From: Prosapia bicincta
Taxonomy: Eukaryota > Arthropoda > Insecta > Hemiptera > Cercopidae
Reading direction: 5' to 3'
Length of the DNA stretch: 64,000 bases
Assembly: GCA_036971475.1 (NCBI GenBank)
Contig: JBAIZL010000001.1
Location: 111,912,850 to 111,976,849, forward strand
The position numbers and the translations under genes were made by a program. The notes under the pieces are model-generated. The model ran no database searches, had not been told where the DNA came from, and saw only the letters and a list, made by a program, of their open reading frames with translations. This document shows positions 35,375-49,100 of this stretch, one piece after another (positions within the stretch are counted from its first letter, which is position 1; each line of letters begins with the position of its first letter).

Positions 35375-38313
35375 CATTGTAATTCATAGTAATACTCTTT
35401 GCTTGCATTCACCAGTGTAAACGTATGCAAATGTTTTACAAACAAGAATAAACAGACAATTGTTTACAAGGGTTCATGTTTTGTCCTCGCCGACCTGACT
35501 ATTTGTGTTGTGTATTCCACTCCACATTCAAGAATTAAGAGGAATTTGTAACAATATCTACTCCTCTCAAGTAGGCACGTCGTAACGGTATTGTTACATG
35601 GCCAAGCGTAGCCATTTTACAAAGCTTCTCTGTGAAAGAAAATAATCACGAATTATTTTTATTTTGGCATTGTTTTTACATTACTTTATGTTTATAAAAT
35701 CCCCTATTATCTTCCATTCTGACATTTTTATGGCGAAATTTACTCTTTTTGTATAAGTGGAGTTTTAACTATGGGTGTAACTGGATTTTTATTCGATAAC
35801 GTGGGAAATGTGGCCTAATTCTTAATAATATAATTATATGTTATTTTCAGGATTTATTTTCAGAAGGCTTTTTAAATTAAATTAAATTAAATTGTTTGAA
35901 TTTTTTTCTAATACTAACACTTTAATATGAACTCAAACATGAATATTTACTTATATATTGTTAACACATTAGCTTGTGATATTTTTCTTAAAAACTTGGG
36001 CATAATTTTAGAAATTACGTAGCTATACATTGAATGTACTATCGTGCTTCAGGTTTATTTGTTTTGTTTACTTGAATATTCAATATTCATTTTAACACTA
36101 CACGTGTGCATTTTTCTAAACGTCTAGTCCCTTCTTTTATGTATTCAAGGAATTTGACTACATATAGCTTGATTATTTCCGTTGAGTATGAAGACAGTCT
36201 ATTTTATACCGTATGTTCAGTACTCTGTTTACATTTTGAATTATTTATCTGTGTTTCGTAGGCTAAATACTCATTGGATCAGTTTTTTGTAGCTTAAAAA
36301 CTTTCTTTTACTTTATAACTATTGTGGTAATAAAGTGTTTTTAATTTTATTTACGTTCTACTTTAATAAGTTATCAAAAAAGATAGATGTTATCCAAATA
36401 TCATTTCTAGTGTTCATTTCTGGTCCCTCGAGTTTATATTTTGTATGTTTTTTTATAAGTAAAGGTCCAGAAGCTTGTATCCTGTTATATTCGAAGGTGG
36501 TGAAAAAATGGGATAAATTTCTTGAATACTTTATGATTGGATAGTAAATAGTTTTTAGTTTATTATTAGGCTTACTGTTTCATTGGCAAATACCACATCT
36601 TTAGCTATTTGCTTTATTATTTACTTGATCATTTTTGCATTTAATTTCTTACAATATTGATTTTAAGATGTTTAAATTCGATGTTCTTAATATGACACCT
36701 ATAATTTATTTCCATTTTGTAGCGTACTTTCTAAATTAATTATAAACGATGCTGTCTCCTTCCGTATTATTACCTTCCATACTCACATACTTCTGTTTTA
36801 GTTGCGTCCATTGATGTTTACGGTCGGTTTTAGGTTATGGAAAGCACCCAGAATTGTTTCTTACTATCCTAAACAAGTTAACAAACGTAAAAATGATTTC
36901 TTTAAACCCATGTAGTTCATTTTAGGAAGTTAAAAACGTAACTGATCAAAATCAGGAAATATATATTCCTACTAAATAAAGTTAATTTATTTTCTGCCTA
37001 GAAACTGTATCGTAAATGTAGCTAGTGCTTCATATAGTTAAACATTATACCTAATAATTACGAGTTAAAATATTTAATTTCTTTAACAGTATAAAATAAC
37101 CCTGGGAGTGACAATCAATGGTTTATGTCTTTTATAAAATTTTCTGATTTTTATAATTCATAGCATTTTATTACGGATAATGTACAAAAAGAAAAACATT
37201 TAATCTATACATAGCACGATTTCTTTATTTGATATTTAAAAACATATCATAAAACAGTTTTAATAGTGGGAGGTCGAAATATTCTCATATTGTGGAAGAA
37301 AGTTCTCTAAAAGGAGGTAAATAATGCTTTTAAAACGTGTGTGTGAGAGAGAGAGAGAGATCCGAGTGAATAAGATGTCTATAGAATACGTTTACTGGCT
37401 TAGTTCTGAACATCAGCTCCGAACGTATCTTTTCTTAGTAAGAAGGAGGGTTGAAAAATATTTAAAATTATTAATATTACTATGGAGATATCAGTTAAAT
37501 GTTTTTAAAAAAATACCTGACTCAACATGTACCTGACTCACACTTCTACATCAACGTTACTTGCAGGCCTGAAAACATTTAATTGTATATTTTAATAAAC
37601 GTCTATTTAGACCAAGTTTACATTTAAAGCTTATTATTTTTAAATGCACAACTATTTTTCTTTCTTTCTAAGACAAATCGATAAAAACAGTAAAAATATA
37701 CAGCCTTCTTATTCTAAAAGTGGTAATAATTAGGAGTGAATTCACTTTATAACTTTTGCATGAGCTCGGTTATTTACATTTCTCATCAGCGGTATTTAAG
37801 TATTAATTTTGACATAATATAATCTCTATACTATAAAATTAATAATTATTTGGCAAAAACTACTACTTATTGAAGTTTTTCAGTATTCTTTTCGCAGCTA
37901 GATCAGTGCATCATCTATGACTCAAAAAATTAATAAATGCACTGCCCAAAAGACAATCGAGTCTGTTGTAAAATATCAGTTAGTTGGGGATATTTGCCAA
38001 GGGTTATCAATAACTAATTATAACTAAAAAAGGTTTAAGTTGTACAACAATAAACCCTCTCGTATTATTTTATGTTCTTCACATGGTTATGTGTTACAAG
38101 CATAACATTTTAAAAATATGTTTGATTCTGTGACTGTAGATTTGGGTGAAGAAATTTGTAAACATTTTAATATAACAAAATATTATCTACTCATATACTT
38201 GTGCACCATTATTTTATTTGTTAATTTTATTTGATTTCCTATAGCAGTTGATGAAATTTGCTTTGTATTTACCTTTCCTCAAAACACCAATCATGATTTA
38301 ATAAAGAAATAGT

Positions 38314-38453
38314 AAATTATTATTATAAAAGTATTTTAATTAAATGTGTGTGCATGTGAGTGTATGTGTGTGTGTGTGTGTGTGTTTTGCGAGACACAAA
38401 TCTCCTTCATATACACTAACATACCAAGATACTGTGTGAAATTGTTATTTATA
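38314..38453 (+). mobile_element. short (about 113-bp) element, copy 1
   Basis: The segment 38,327-38,439 starts AAAAGTATTTTAATTAAATG, contains a TG tract, then TTTTGCGAGACACAAATCTC, and ends ACTGTGTGA. It recurs at 40,350-40,453, differing in TG-tract length and one noticed substitution (ACACAAATC against ACACAAGTC). Possible imperfect target duplication: AAATTATTATTATA (38,314-38,327) and AAATTGTTATTTATA (38,439-38,453). No inverted termini and no poly(A) tail were seen. Confidence 0.6.
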
Positions 38454-40334
38454 AATTTCATTTTCAAATATTGGGTTCACTCAAAATAATTTGTAGACAA
38501 TTAAAATATTTAATAAAAAATAATACTAAATATTTTAAAATTACTATCATGGTATCAAAGGTAAGATAGATTTACACAAATATTAACTTATGAGAAGGAA
38601 CAGACACGTGTATTGTACACAATGCCACTCTCAAGAGCGCATTCAGGTGAGACATTTTAACTATCTGTGACTTGAAGACGTTTTGAAATATATACCTATT
38701 TTAACAGATTGTTTTGAAAGACGTATACCTTAGTTTTTGGTTTTACCTAAGAATATATCTACCATATGAAAAATAAAATTATGATGAGTGTCTAAGTAAG
38801 CCAATTATATTTCTGAGATTAATTACAATTTCGGTGTTACCACTCATAAATAATATATAATATCGTCGGTTCGAATAAAATATAAAAACTTGATATGACT
38901 AAAAATACAGTCTAGAAAAGAAAATCAAATTCAATACACATGACATAAACCTACCTAATAATCAGTTACACCTACTTTAAAACATGTTTAATTGTAGAAA
39001 TGCATTGCTTAATGTGTAATTAGCAATTTATTTCTCTGTAACCTTCTGAAAACTACAAACATTGAATGAATAGCTACGATATTAAAATATTCTTATTTTC
39101 TTGTCAACATTGTTTATCAAGTGAACATCTTTAGATAATTAAGTGAAGTGATCAGAGTTGAAATAATAAAAATTATTTTCATATTATAAACGGTTCTTGT
39201 AAGTTAATAAAATAAATTAACAAAATGTTATTTTTTGCTTATTATCTTTTGTTATATTTCTGTTCTGGAAAACAATAACTGCCAGTATTGTTTTTTACCT
39301 ATTACCTGAGGTCAATTTATTTTTGTACCTATTGTGTATCATAAATACTACTAATACTCGTACATAAATAATTCCTTCACACAAGACCGGGAAAATCTTA
39401 TAAAATCATTTATTATCAATTTTCTCTACAGTGTACAATAATAACAGAATATACTGTTAAACAATAAATAACAATCGAATTATTGTTATTTTTTACTCTC
39501 AATTATTGCACATTTTACTTTATTATTTAATTCACATTTTTCCAAATGATATCGACTTTGCTGCAATCCGAAGTATTTTGCTTTGTTTTGTTTATTTCTT
39601 TTCCCTCTAATGGTTTCTTTACTGTATCGTGAGATATTTCATCAGTTATCTTAATTTATTCCCAATAAAGGATGCGTATTTCTGTTTGGAAGTTTCTGTT
39701 GTCTCAGAAGTGCATTTAATACAACTCTGTTTAATGTTTTATATGATGGTTTATTTATAGAAAGTATTAGGTAATAATTGATAAATTTACCAAGTTAAAT
39801 ATATAAATTTAAAATTAAAAAGTTAGTAAATACTCGAGAATGCATAAACCAAACATGGATAATACTTGACCAAATGTGGGCGAGTTACAATTATATTTTT
39901 CACATATGCCAATATAAAATACATTCCAAGCAAGAGACAAATGATGTCAAGTTTTGGAAACTATAAACGTTGCTTAAATTTAGTAAAAATTGGAACCTGA
40001 CCTAAATATAACCACAAACACAGAATTTTATAAAATGAATGTTTCTTTATACATTAAAATAATTTTTACGATATTGCTATATATCTACTATTTGTTTATG
40101 GTTGATTTGGATACAAATATATAACGTGAGAAAATATTGATTGCATATAACGCTATACAAATAACATTGTTATTAAACGAAATTAAATACGATAGATTTC
40201 GACTCTATCTTTCTAGGCATCGTGGAAATATCTACATTTTGTTGTGGTGTAAAATATATTATATTGTAGTGCATCATATTATATTGCCTCGCTCTGTTTT
40301 ATAATGTAATAAGATTTTTATGTAATTTTATAAT
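38440..40334. other. AT-rich stretch without features
   Basis: Nothing beyond short homopolymers; no frame above 60 codons. Confidence 0.5.
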
Positions 40335-40468
40335 GTCTAGGTACATTTACAAAAGTATTTTAATTAAATGTGTGTGCATGTGAGTGTGTGTGTGTGTGTT
40401 TTGCGAGACACAAGTCTCCTTCATATACACTAACATACCAAGATACTGTGTGAGTCTAGGTACATTTA
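40335..40468 (+). mobile_element. short (104-bp) element with 15-bp target-site duplication, copy 2
   Basis: The insert 40,350-40,453 is flanked by exact 15-bp direct repeats GTCTAGGTACATTTA at 40,335-40,349 and 40,454-40,468. The insert matches 38,327-38,439. The clean duplication proves this piece moved as a unit. A 15-bp duplication fits target-primed reverse transcription (LINE or PLE machinery) better than known DNA transposons. Confidence 0.78.
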
Positions 40469-41323
40469 AGTTATGTTCTATTTTTTGTTGTCGAGTTTTA
40501 CCCACAGATTATGTTTTGTAACTCTTCAAATCTTTCATTTCTTGTTTAGAATATATTTTCCCGTAAAATATCTAAAAACCAAATAAATTAATGAGGTAAT
40601 ATTCTGACTAAGTACTATCCAGACAGTTACAAGAACTATCAAACCGAAATTATTTTAAATGCCCTATCAGTTTATTATAATTATACTAGACGTATAGTTC
40701 AGAACGTAACAATTTCAGAACCTTTCTATAACCTCGGAACTCAAGGAAATCAGGAAGTTAGATAGGACATTTTCTGTTAGAAAAATTCTTTGAAATTTAA
40801 AATTAACTATTTATATCAAGATTATAATGTTGTTTGTCAATTTATAAGTTTTTAATTTTTGTCCAAATTGAAATAATTATACATCACCATGAAATCATGT
40901 TTACATTTTATATTACTAAAAATATAAAATTGTTAAATTCACCCTTCTACGTAATTAATCCTTTTACGTAATTAAATGTTATTCCAAATTCCATCTCAGA
41001 TAAATGCCTAACATTAACTTAACCCTTGGCACCCCCAGGATTTCATTAACGTCACCGCATTTGTATATTTCTTTGCCCCTAACTTAATTACTGCTTGTTC
41101 ACATACTTTATTTCTTCAATTGTAACAGATATAGCTTTGTGAAAATTTCTCAATTGAAACTATAAAAAAAGATATATTAGGATTATTATTTTCAAAATTA
41201 AGCTATAATCTGCTGTTTCAGAATAAAAATCTTGCAAGTATGGAAAAGAATTTAATATGCTGTGCGGGCACAGTTCAAATTTGATGATTCATTTTATACT
41301 TGTGATGATTGTGAGTAAAATAT

Positions 41324-41330
<7 letters not shown>

Positions 41331-41380
<50 letters not shown>
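41331..41380. repeat. (TA)n microsatellite left of the foldback
   Basis: About 25 TA dinucleotides adjoining the left arm. Confidence 0.95.
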
Positions 41381-41385
<5 letters not shown>

Positions 41386-41440
41386 GATCATTTATTAAAA
41401 ATTCTTTCTTTTTCAATATTCCTACTATAACCTTACACTC

Positions 41441-41492
<52 letters not shown>

Positions 41493-41552
41493 GAGTGTAA
41501 GGTTATAGTAGGAATATTGAAAAAGAAAGAATTTTTAATAAATGATCATGTA
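41381..41552. repeat. perfect 63-bp inverted repeat around a (TA)n core
   Basis: Arms 41,381-41,443 and 41,490-41,552 are exact inverted copies; the 46 bp between them is pure TA and itself palindromic. More TA lies outside both arms. Arm ends are TACATGATCA (outer) and CACTCTGC (inner). It could be a foldback element inserted at TA, or a hairpin-templated rearrangement inside a TA tract. Confidence 0.88.
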
Positions 41553-41946
41553 TATATATATATATATATGTGTTGATCAAATTTTCAAACTTTAACATAA
41601 CACTTTTTATTCATATAATCCGAATCAGTTAATTTTTTTTACCTTGTAGTGTATGACACTTGATGTTATACAGCTTTTTCCAAATATTAAATAAATTTTA
41701 AATAGTTGAAGTCTGTTGATTGATTTTGAAATGTATTATTATCTAGCTACTGTACTTCAAACATTTAATATACATTTTGCATCCAACCTAAAGAGATCAT
41801 TTGCTTAACTTAAAAGTAATGAAATAGTATTCGACAAACTGTAATAATATCAAATAGCATCCACTACATGTTTAAAAAAAATGTATTTGAGCTTGAATAG
41901 TTGAATAAAACGTATTTTATTACCGATTTAAATTTTTAACAAGATA

Positions 41947-41949
<3 letters not shown>

Positions 41950-42018
<69 letters not shown>
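41950..42018. repeat. (TA)n microsatellite
   Basis: About 34 TA dinucleotides with one TG interruption. Confidence 0.95.
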
Positions 42019-43130
42019 GTTTGCACTAACAGTAGTATATACAATCATTTATTAAAATGTAACTAATATAATTAATATATTACTTATTATAAATATGCAA
42101 ACTGATTGAACCTAAATCCTGAAGAGCAATGCAACTAAATATATGTTTTTAAATATCTTACACGTCTTCTTAGTACTTACCAAATAGGTGAGTGTAATAT
42201 AGGTGTGATTACATGTTTATCGTGTAAAGTTTCCTCTCAATGGGAATAAAATATACACTACTAGAACTAACACTTTGGGTATAGAATAATGGGGAAATGG
42301 TTTTTAATTTCAAATCATCATGAGAAATCGATTTTACTGTTTCTTAATATTCGAAATGAAAAAAGCAAATATCATTATTCATGAAAATAATTATTGAATC
42401 TTTTAAAATTTGCAATACCAGTCCCTAGCTCAAAACACTTCACAATGGCAATAGTTAAAAATTCAAAAGTAATTGTTTCCTAAATTTGGCAGGTAAACAA
42501 ATCTATAAGAGACGCTGTGCAATTCATAAAGGCGCAGTGTGGGAGTTTTACCCACTAAAAACAAAGACCTTTAACTGGGCTATATATTTGAAGCAGCTGA
42601 CTAATGGTTTTTTTCCCAATAGACAATAGTACTTGCTAGTAGGAAACATAGCGTTAGGCGAAGTGAAACTTTTGTTCTAGAACGCGAATTCGTGAGGATT
42701 AGTTAATTTGAGACGACGGATACGTCTGGTCCCGAGTTTGATGTACTTGCAGTCGAAGCCGGTTTTTTGGATGTATTCGACTGAACTTCATATATAACCA
42801 TTATGATCATGGTTAAGACCATTTCTTAAGTACCATGATGCATTTTTCATTGAAACCTTTCAATCATTTTCTAGTTTCTTTACTTTATAGTACATTACCA
42901 TAGTTATATTCTAGAATGGAAGTAGGTTTTAGGATGTGTTTATACATTTAGATCTAATTGTATACTCAACATTTGAATTACCACCCATAAACCAGTATAT
43001 CCTTCTGAAGTATTTTTGTCCTTTTTGAATAAGAAAATGTACTGGTTGTTTACATTAGCTGTAATGTAAAATAACCAATTTTGAATCAAATTGTATTGAA
43101 TGTTTAAGTAAGTTTATCATAATATTACAG

Positions 43131-43561
43131 TTATAATAATAAAATGAAACCGTAAAAATTTATGATTTTAAACAAAAAAATACCTACAATATGTTTAAGC
43201 ACCTGACAGTTATAGCAATGAAATTCCTTACAGTTCCTCATCCGATTGATGCTCTGGGGTTTCTCAGTCTTGACAAGAAGGTACAGTGTGTTCCCTGCAG
43301 ATGAATGTACGACAGCTGTTGCACCGAGTTTTTTATTTACTGTATTGTCTCTAGTTTCATGAACCGCATCGTCATTCACGTACATCTTCTACAATATTTC
43401 GCCCCTGCGACTGTAGGTCCATCATCTCTTCAATGTTTCTTTTCACGAAAAAGGTGTCTTCTAACACTACCAGGATTTTCAATCCTTTCTTCCTCATGCC
43501 TTTCTTCCATTTCCACGCTATCTAACACTCTAGAAAATTTGTCTTCCTCTGCTCGATTCAT
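43131..43561 (-). pseudogene. putative piggyBac-like transposase remnant
   Basis: From ATG at 43,561 the minus frame reads 43 codons rich in Glu and Arg (MNRAEEDKFSRVLDSVEMEE start) to TGA at 43,430-43,432, and continues in frame to a KYCRRC. Other frames then show YICREHTVPSC and NCKEFHCYNC. An acidic N-terminus plus Cys/His clusters would suit a piggyBac transposase from which the catalytic domain has been deleted. The order and spacing are not decisive, so this rests partly on the adjoining terminus. Confidence 0.35.
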
Positions 43562-43876
43562 ATTGCGTAGTAACACAATCAATATTACACACAACGCACT
43601 AAACGATCAATACAGCAAAAGTAAAATCAAACATTATGTCACACTGTAGCACATGCGAGGGTTCGCGCACGGTGGTTTCCACAATGGCTTTTTTTAGGCT
43701 ACTACACTAAGACACTCACTGATGATTGCGAAAATACAAAAGCAGCATTCGCCAGTGGTCGAGTGTATTTGAAGGTACTGAAGGGGTGGAAGCTTACAAA
43801 AATCGGCAGTTCGACATATTAAGAAAATGGTGAAGGCCCGGTGAAAAAGACCGTGACGCGACCTCTGCCGGGTTAA
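43131..43876 (-). mobile_element. second piggyBac-like fragment, one end present
   Basis: On the minus strand TTAA (43,873-43,876) is followed by CCCGGCAGAGGTCGCGTC and then a quasi-palindrome CACGGTCTTTTTCACCGGG. This is the same layout as the left end of the element at 2,952 (TTAACCC, spacer, CACGGGGTAATTTTTTACCCC). A short reading frame with a Cys-rich piece lies inward. The opposite terminus was not found, so the element is truncated near or beyond 43,131. Confidence 0.5.
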
Positions 43877-46065
43877 ATTATTGAAATGGCAAAAGTTGCA
43901 GGAAATACTTGAATGCGCTGTTGGAAACCGTAACTAGAGTATGAATTATTACTCCCTGGATGCCAGTAACTATGACTGAATTTTTTCCTCAACTCAGGCT
44001 GGAATTGGCTAATGGCTTCAGCTGATATCTGAGTACCTAATATTATTACCAATCTAAGAATCTAAATTTTGCAATCTATAAAGTAACCTCTCATTTTTAC
44101 ACCAGTGATCATCTTGCTTTGGGTGATCATATAGTTATTTATTATTTAATTGAATTTTCATGTATATTGAAATAAATGTTCACATTGTTACACTTTTACA
44201 TAATTTATGTTTCCATAGATACCGGAAAGTTTAAATAATTTACAAAAGGAACTAAACATATTTTTCATTGAACTAATTCCCATAAAAAAGAGCATTTTAT
44301 AAATATTTTATCAACTGAAGCTTAAAATATATTTGTTTGCCAACATTAGGTTCCTTACTATACCAAATGATCAATTTCTTTTATTTTATATTTTAAATCA
44401 CTTTGTTTTATTTATTAAGAATATTAGTTTGTAAACCTCTTTTTAAATTATGTATTTTAGCGGTGTTAATGAATATTATTATTAATATCAATTATGGATT
44501 GATTTTAAAGTGTTGGCATCTCTCTCGTTCATTAGATAATTTTAAAAATCGAGTACGAATTTTGGAAAAGTATGTTTGAAATTTCTTACAGATTATCCGA
44601 TTAAATTATATAGGCCTATTGAATCTCCTGTCCTTCTGTGATTAAATTTTATCTATTTGTCTTCTAAGATAGTCATTTCTGTTTTTCTCATTTCTAGAAT
44701 CGTTTTACTTGTTTCGATTGCGTCAGTTTACTTTGCGCTACCTGATCATGCTATTTGAGTACCTGCAATTTGCGATAGTTTAGGTAACATATTAATTCAC
44801 TCCATATCGATTAGACATAATCCACTTTTAGAGTTTTAAAGTTTAGTGGCTCATTCTTATATTGTACAGCTCAGTTATCGGGTTATATTAGGCATTCATG
44901 CTTTAGGGATCGCTGAAAGTGATAGTCAAGTGTATTTATTTACTCTTATCGCTCAATCTATTATTTTGTTACAAAAATAGGCATAGGTGACAATAATGTT
45001 TAAGCAATAATTAATGTAAACTCTACTGAAAATGTTGCTAACTATTTTCTGATGTAGCATTCTGTTATTCTGATGTTCTGTTGGTATCATCCAATGCTGA
45101 AACCTTCAGTCACACTCCTTTGCCTTAATAAAAGTACGTACTAGCACCTACTAAATGTAATGCACGTGTACTGTAATCCAAGTTTATGTAACAATGCACA
45201 AAGTAATCTGTAACACCACAGCAGCGCATATTCCAGTGAACTAGTCACTTTCCTCTTTAACCGTAACTAGTCACTTTCGAATCCGTTATAAATTCTACTT
45301 TAAGTTAGGTCATCTTAATATCGCTTTCATAGAGCCTAATGACCCATTTAGAATAGAATTAAACCCTTTTAGATTCCACTTAGAATTGAGTGAAGCTTGC
45401 GCCATTATTAAACTGAGATTGTTTAACTTAGAAAGTTTGCATCTGGAATTGCCTGGTACTAGGTTTACTAAACTGTATTTATAATATTATAAATGACAAT
45501 TAGAATTATCACTGAAATATAAGCACAATAATACAGCTGTTAAATTTTACTTGATACTGGTAAGTAAAACTTGTGTCAAGGTTCAAAATATTGTTAGCAA
45601 ATTTAAAAACAACTTATAACTTTATTATGAGCAATATTTCGATAAAAGACATTGGTGCTTTGTTGCTACTTTTTGCTGGTTTTTATTTATAATTTTAAAG
45701 TGGTAATGTTTCATTAGATTTAATCAGTGATTTGATATTCTCTTTAAACTTCATTCCAAAGCTTTTATGATCTACCTCCTTAGGCTTGCTCTGTGCGATA
45801 GCAACAGCACTCACCGATCTCGTTACAATCCAGTTCTTGTCCCTTAGGATTATTTTGCAATTTTCCAATTGTCAAGGATAAAGACAAAGGAGGTGTTTCC
45901 TAACGGGAAATTATTATGGTGATATCTCTTTATTATAACGTTTTTAATAACTTGTTTCAACATTTCAAAAACATCTTTGGTTTTTAGTTTCTATTAAGAG
46001 TTAACATTTGTTATTATTCAATTAATATTTCATTTCCTTACAGTTAATCCATATGTATATATTTA

Positions 46066-46124
<59 letters not shown>

Positions 46125-49100
46125 TTATATTTATATTTGTATTTACATAAGATGATTTTTAGAAATTTTTAATAACATTGACGACAAAATGTTGAATAAA
46201 TAGTTATCTATGTCTACGCATTAATAGCTCCTTAACGATCTTTGTGACACTTTAGAAAATCATTTATCAAGTTATAATAATTGTTCAAGAAATATAATCC
46301 CAGATTCTTTCAAAAATATAATAAGGTCTTAAACATTTTTTATTTTGAGTGGGTAATTAAGCCCAATGAAAGCGTTATTAAGGAGGTCCGGCTTAGGCTA
46401 GAATATCGTTAGAAGTTTATTAGACTAAGGGGATATGTTACGGCTATATGTGCTCTGTTATTATGTGCAGAGTAATACAAGCATTGATCGCTAAGCCTGG
46501 ACTACAAGCGTGCCTACAACACTATTCCGCTCTATTAAGTTTTTTATGAGTCATCTATTGAGTCTTAAAGTTTGTCGAAATCATAGAACGTAAGTGTGAT
46601 GCATGATCTGAATTGGGTTATGCCAATACGTACGTTCATAACTATTTCATTCTATATCAGCAAATTAAAATGTTTTTATATGAATATTTAAATATTTTTT
46701 ATCATCATTTTCATTTTTTTTGCGTTAACAAACGTAGAAATTTTAGATACTATATTATACAATTATTTTTCACAAATTGTAGAATATAAAATGTTAGTCT
46801 AATTAACATGACACATTATTAGCCTTCAAGGATTTTTTAAACATGAAGAATCACAAAATCTAACGACAATTTCCTGTATTTCTATTAAAAAAGGCTATAG
46901 GTATATGAAAAGAATGAAAGAAATAATTGTATGGGAACCAAATGTGCTTTCTTATCACGGTAATTGTTATTTTAAAGGTTATAACTAGATATATTTCTTA
47001 TTTTGGTTAAACAAATAATTGTTGTAGCTTATTATAAAATGAAAAAGACATGTTTGTTAGTTTTAGGATTTAGGTTTTTCGATTTAGCTAGCAAGGATTG
47101 TCTGAGAAATCAGCAGATCTATCGTATTCATTATTTCTGGGATTACATTAATTCAAAAGGAATAAAATTTAATTATAAATATTGAAAAAAACATATGTTG
47201 CAGATTATTTCTACAGCATGCATACAGTAAGCAGTAACCTTTAGAGTATTATCGTCCGTCACGATATATTTTGTATTCAATATGGAGAATAACTGTATTT
47301 GTTATTAATATAAATTAAATTGAATCAAAAGAGTAAACATAGAATCTTTCCAAAACACATTTTATGAATATAACGTTTACATGAAGTTCATATATAATGA
47401 AAAGATTTATTGTAGGCTAAAAAAGGAAATTATAGTTTATTGGATTAAATAATGTATAACATAGAATTATCTCCAATGTAACATATATTTTATTGAAAAT
47501 GTATTATTATGTTGGTAAAGAAGTAGAAATAAATTCAATGAAACATCCAGTAAATAAATGGTTTTAATATAATTACCAACCACTTTTTTAGAAATAATAA
47601 TATGATAAACAAGTATAAATATTTACAATACAAATAATCTATATTAACAGTTACTTTGTTTTTTTTTTTTTAATGTCAAACCTAATTTTATGTTTATTAT
47701 TTAGTGCAATAGGCGTAATACTTAGAATATTATTCAGTAATAATAATTAGTTTTTTTCTATACTCAACACACTTTAATGCATTACGTTAATTTGGAAGCT
47801 GAATAAGTCTTCATTTTTATTCTCTCGCTCCGTATTATTCATAGGCTCCTAGATATTTGTGTAGTAAACCATATTTGCATTACGATTATTCGGAAGCAGT
47901 AGTTTAATTTGCTAAACGATATCTACTGAGTGACAGAAAGCCAGGAATAGCCTGGATGTGTGTTGAGCGTGTTAAACTAAAGCTAGCCTCAGTTGCGTGT
48001 TCCCCCATCATTTGCTTTTGAGAGTGATGTCTACAAACGTTACTTTGAGCAGCTTGAGTTTCTTATTTGAAGACAAGGGTTATATTTTCACATTCGCTTG
48101 TGGCATTGTGTTAACTTTCAATTATAGTTTTCAGAACTGGCTGTTTTTGTGTCTTCATGAATTGTCTCTTGTCTATGTTTTTACCACTTATTTATAACTG
48201 TACCGATTATTTAGTGTAAAAACACTTCGATTTGATAAGATTGCTAAAATAGTCCACAAGAATTGGCATTCATGCATCCGATGCTCGTGAGACAAATGTC
48301 GTTACCCACTCGAAATGATAAAATTAGGAAGTAAAAGTCTAATTTATTGAAATCCTCAATATGATTATTTCTTATGTTTCAATGCAACAAGCACTTAAAT
48401 ATACAATGGCGATTGCACGATATGTTTGTACAGCTTTGGATTGCTGCTAATTGAAGAACTCTTGTCTTACAAATCTCTGAGTCATGTGATACATCCAACA
48501 AACAGACAAATGCTATTAAACCCAGAACATGTAAAGAATGTGGGAAAATATTTTAAAGCTTATTGTTAACATACAAATTATAGAAACCATAAACGTTTCT
48601 TACAGATATTTAACAAATTGTCATTGAACATTTTGTGTAATTCCTGTATAATCGATTAAATAAACCGCAGTATATAATTTGTTAAAACTATATATAACAG
48701 GAATAATAATTAAAGTTAATATACTTACTGGAATCAATATCTGCGGATTTTTACTTGAGTTATAATAACTATTCCTACATTTTTCATTGATTTAAAACAA
48801 AATTCCGTTTTTATTTCAGATTTAATACATTGCAATATCAAAATTTATTTGTATAGTGTTATATTTCTAAATAAATGTTTTTTTTTAATATTTAGACTCA
48901 TGCAAATGTTTTTATGGAAGTAAAACACCATTGGGATATGTTTTTTTACAATGAGTATTGTTTAGAATTTGCAAAAAGTGATTCTGAAAACCAAACCTAT
49001 TATTGTCTGATATTATGTAATCAGAATTTTCAGATAATATATTTGAACAATACTAATTTTTACTTGTTACGTGATTAATGTTTTTTTAAAATTTTAACTC

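Larger units (their letters stand above)
29650..38313. other. AT-rich stretch, no recognisable gene
   Basis: The GC-richer patch 31,080-31,900 includes a minus frame at 31,288-31,548 (86 codons from ATG, basic, with a WNGF end) that resembles no family I know. Microsatellites are listed separately. The patch at 33,520-33,720 is also GC-richer without a readable frame. Confidence 0.5.
40469..43130. other. AT-rich stretch with foldback and TA tracts, no gene
   Basis: Contains the TA-centred inverted repeat (41,381-41,552) and TA tracts. The patch 42,480-42,790 is GC-richer; GGGAGTTTTACCC there resembles the subterminal piggyBac palindromes but without a flanking terminus. Confidence 0.5.

Noticed and set aside
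35576..35640. Palindrome-like GTAACGGTATTGTTAC near a GC-richer patch
   Set aside because: Imperfect and short; nothing in the flanks supports a terminus or operator.
42541..42553. GGGAGTTTTACCC as the missing left end of the second piggyBac-like element
   Set aside because: No TTAACCC-type terminus adjoins it on the correct strand, and the distance to the coding remnant holds nothing recognisable.
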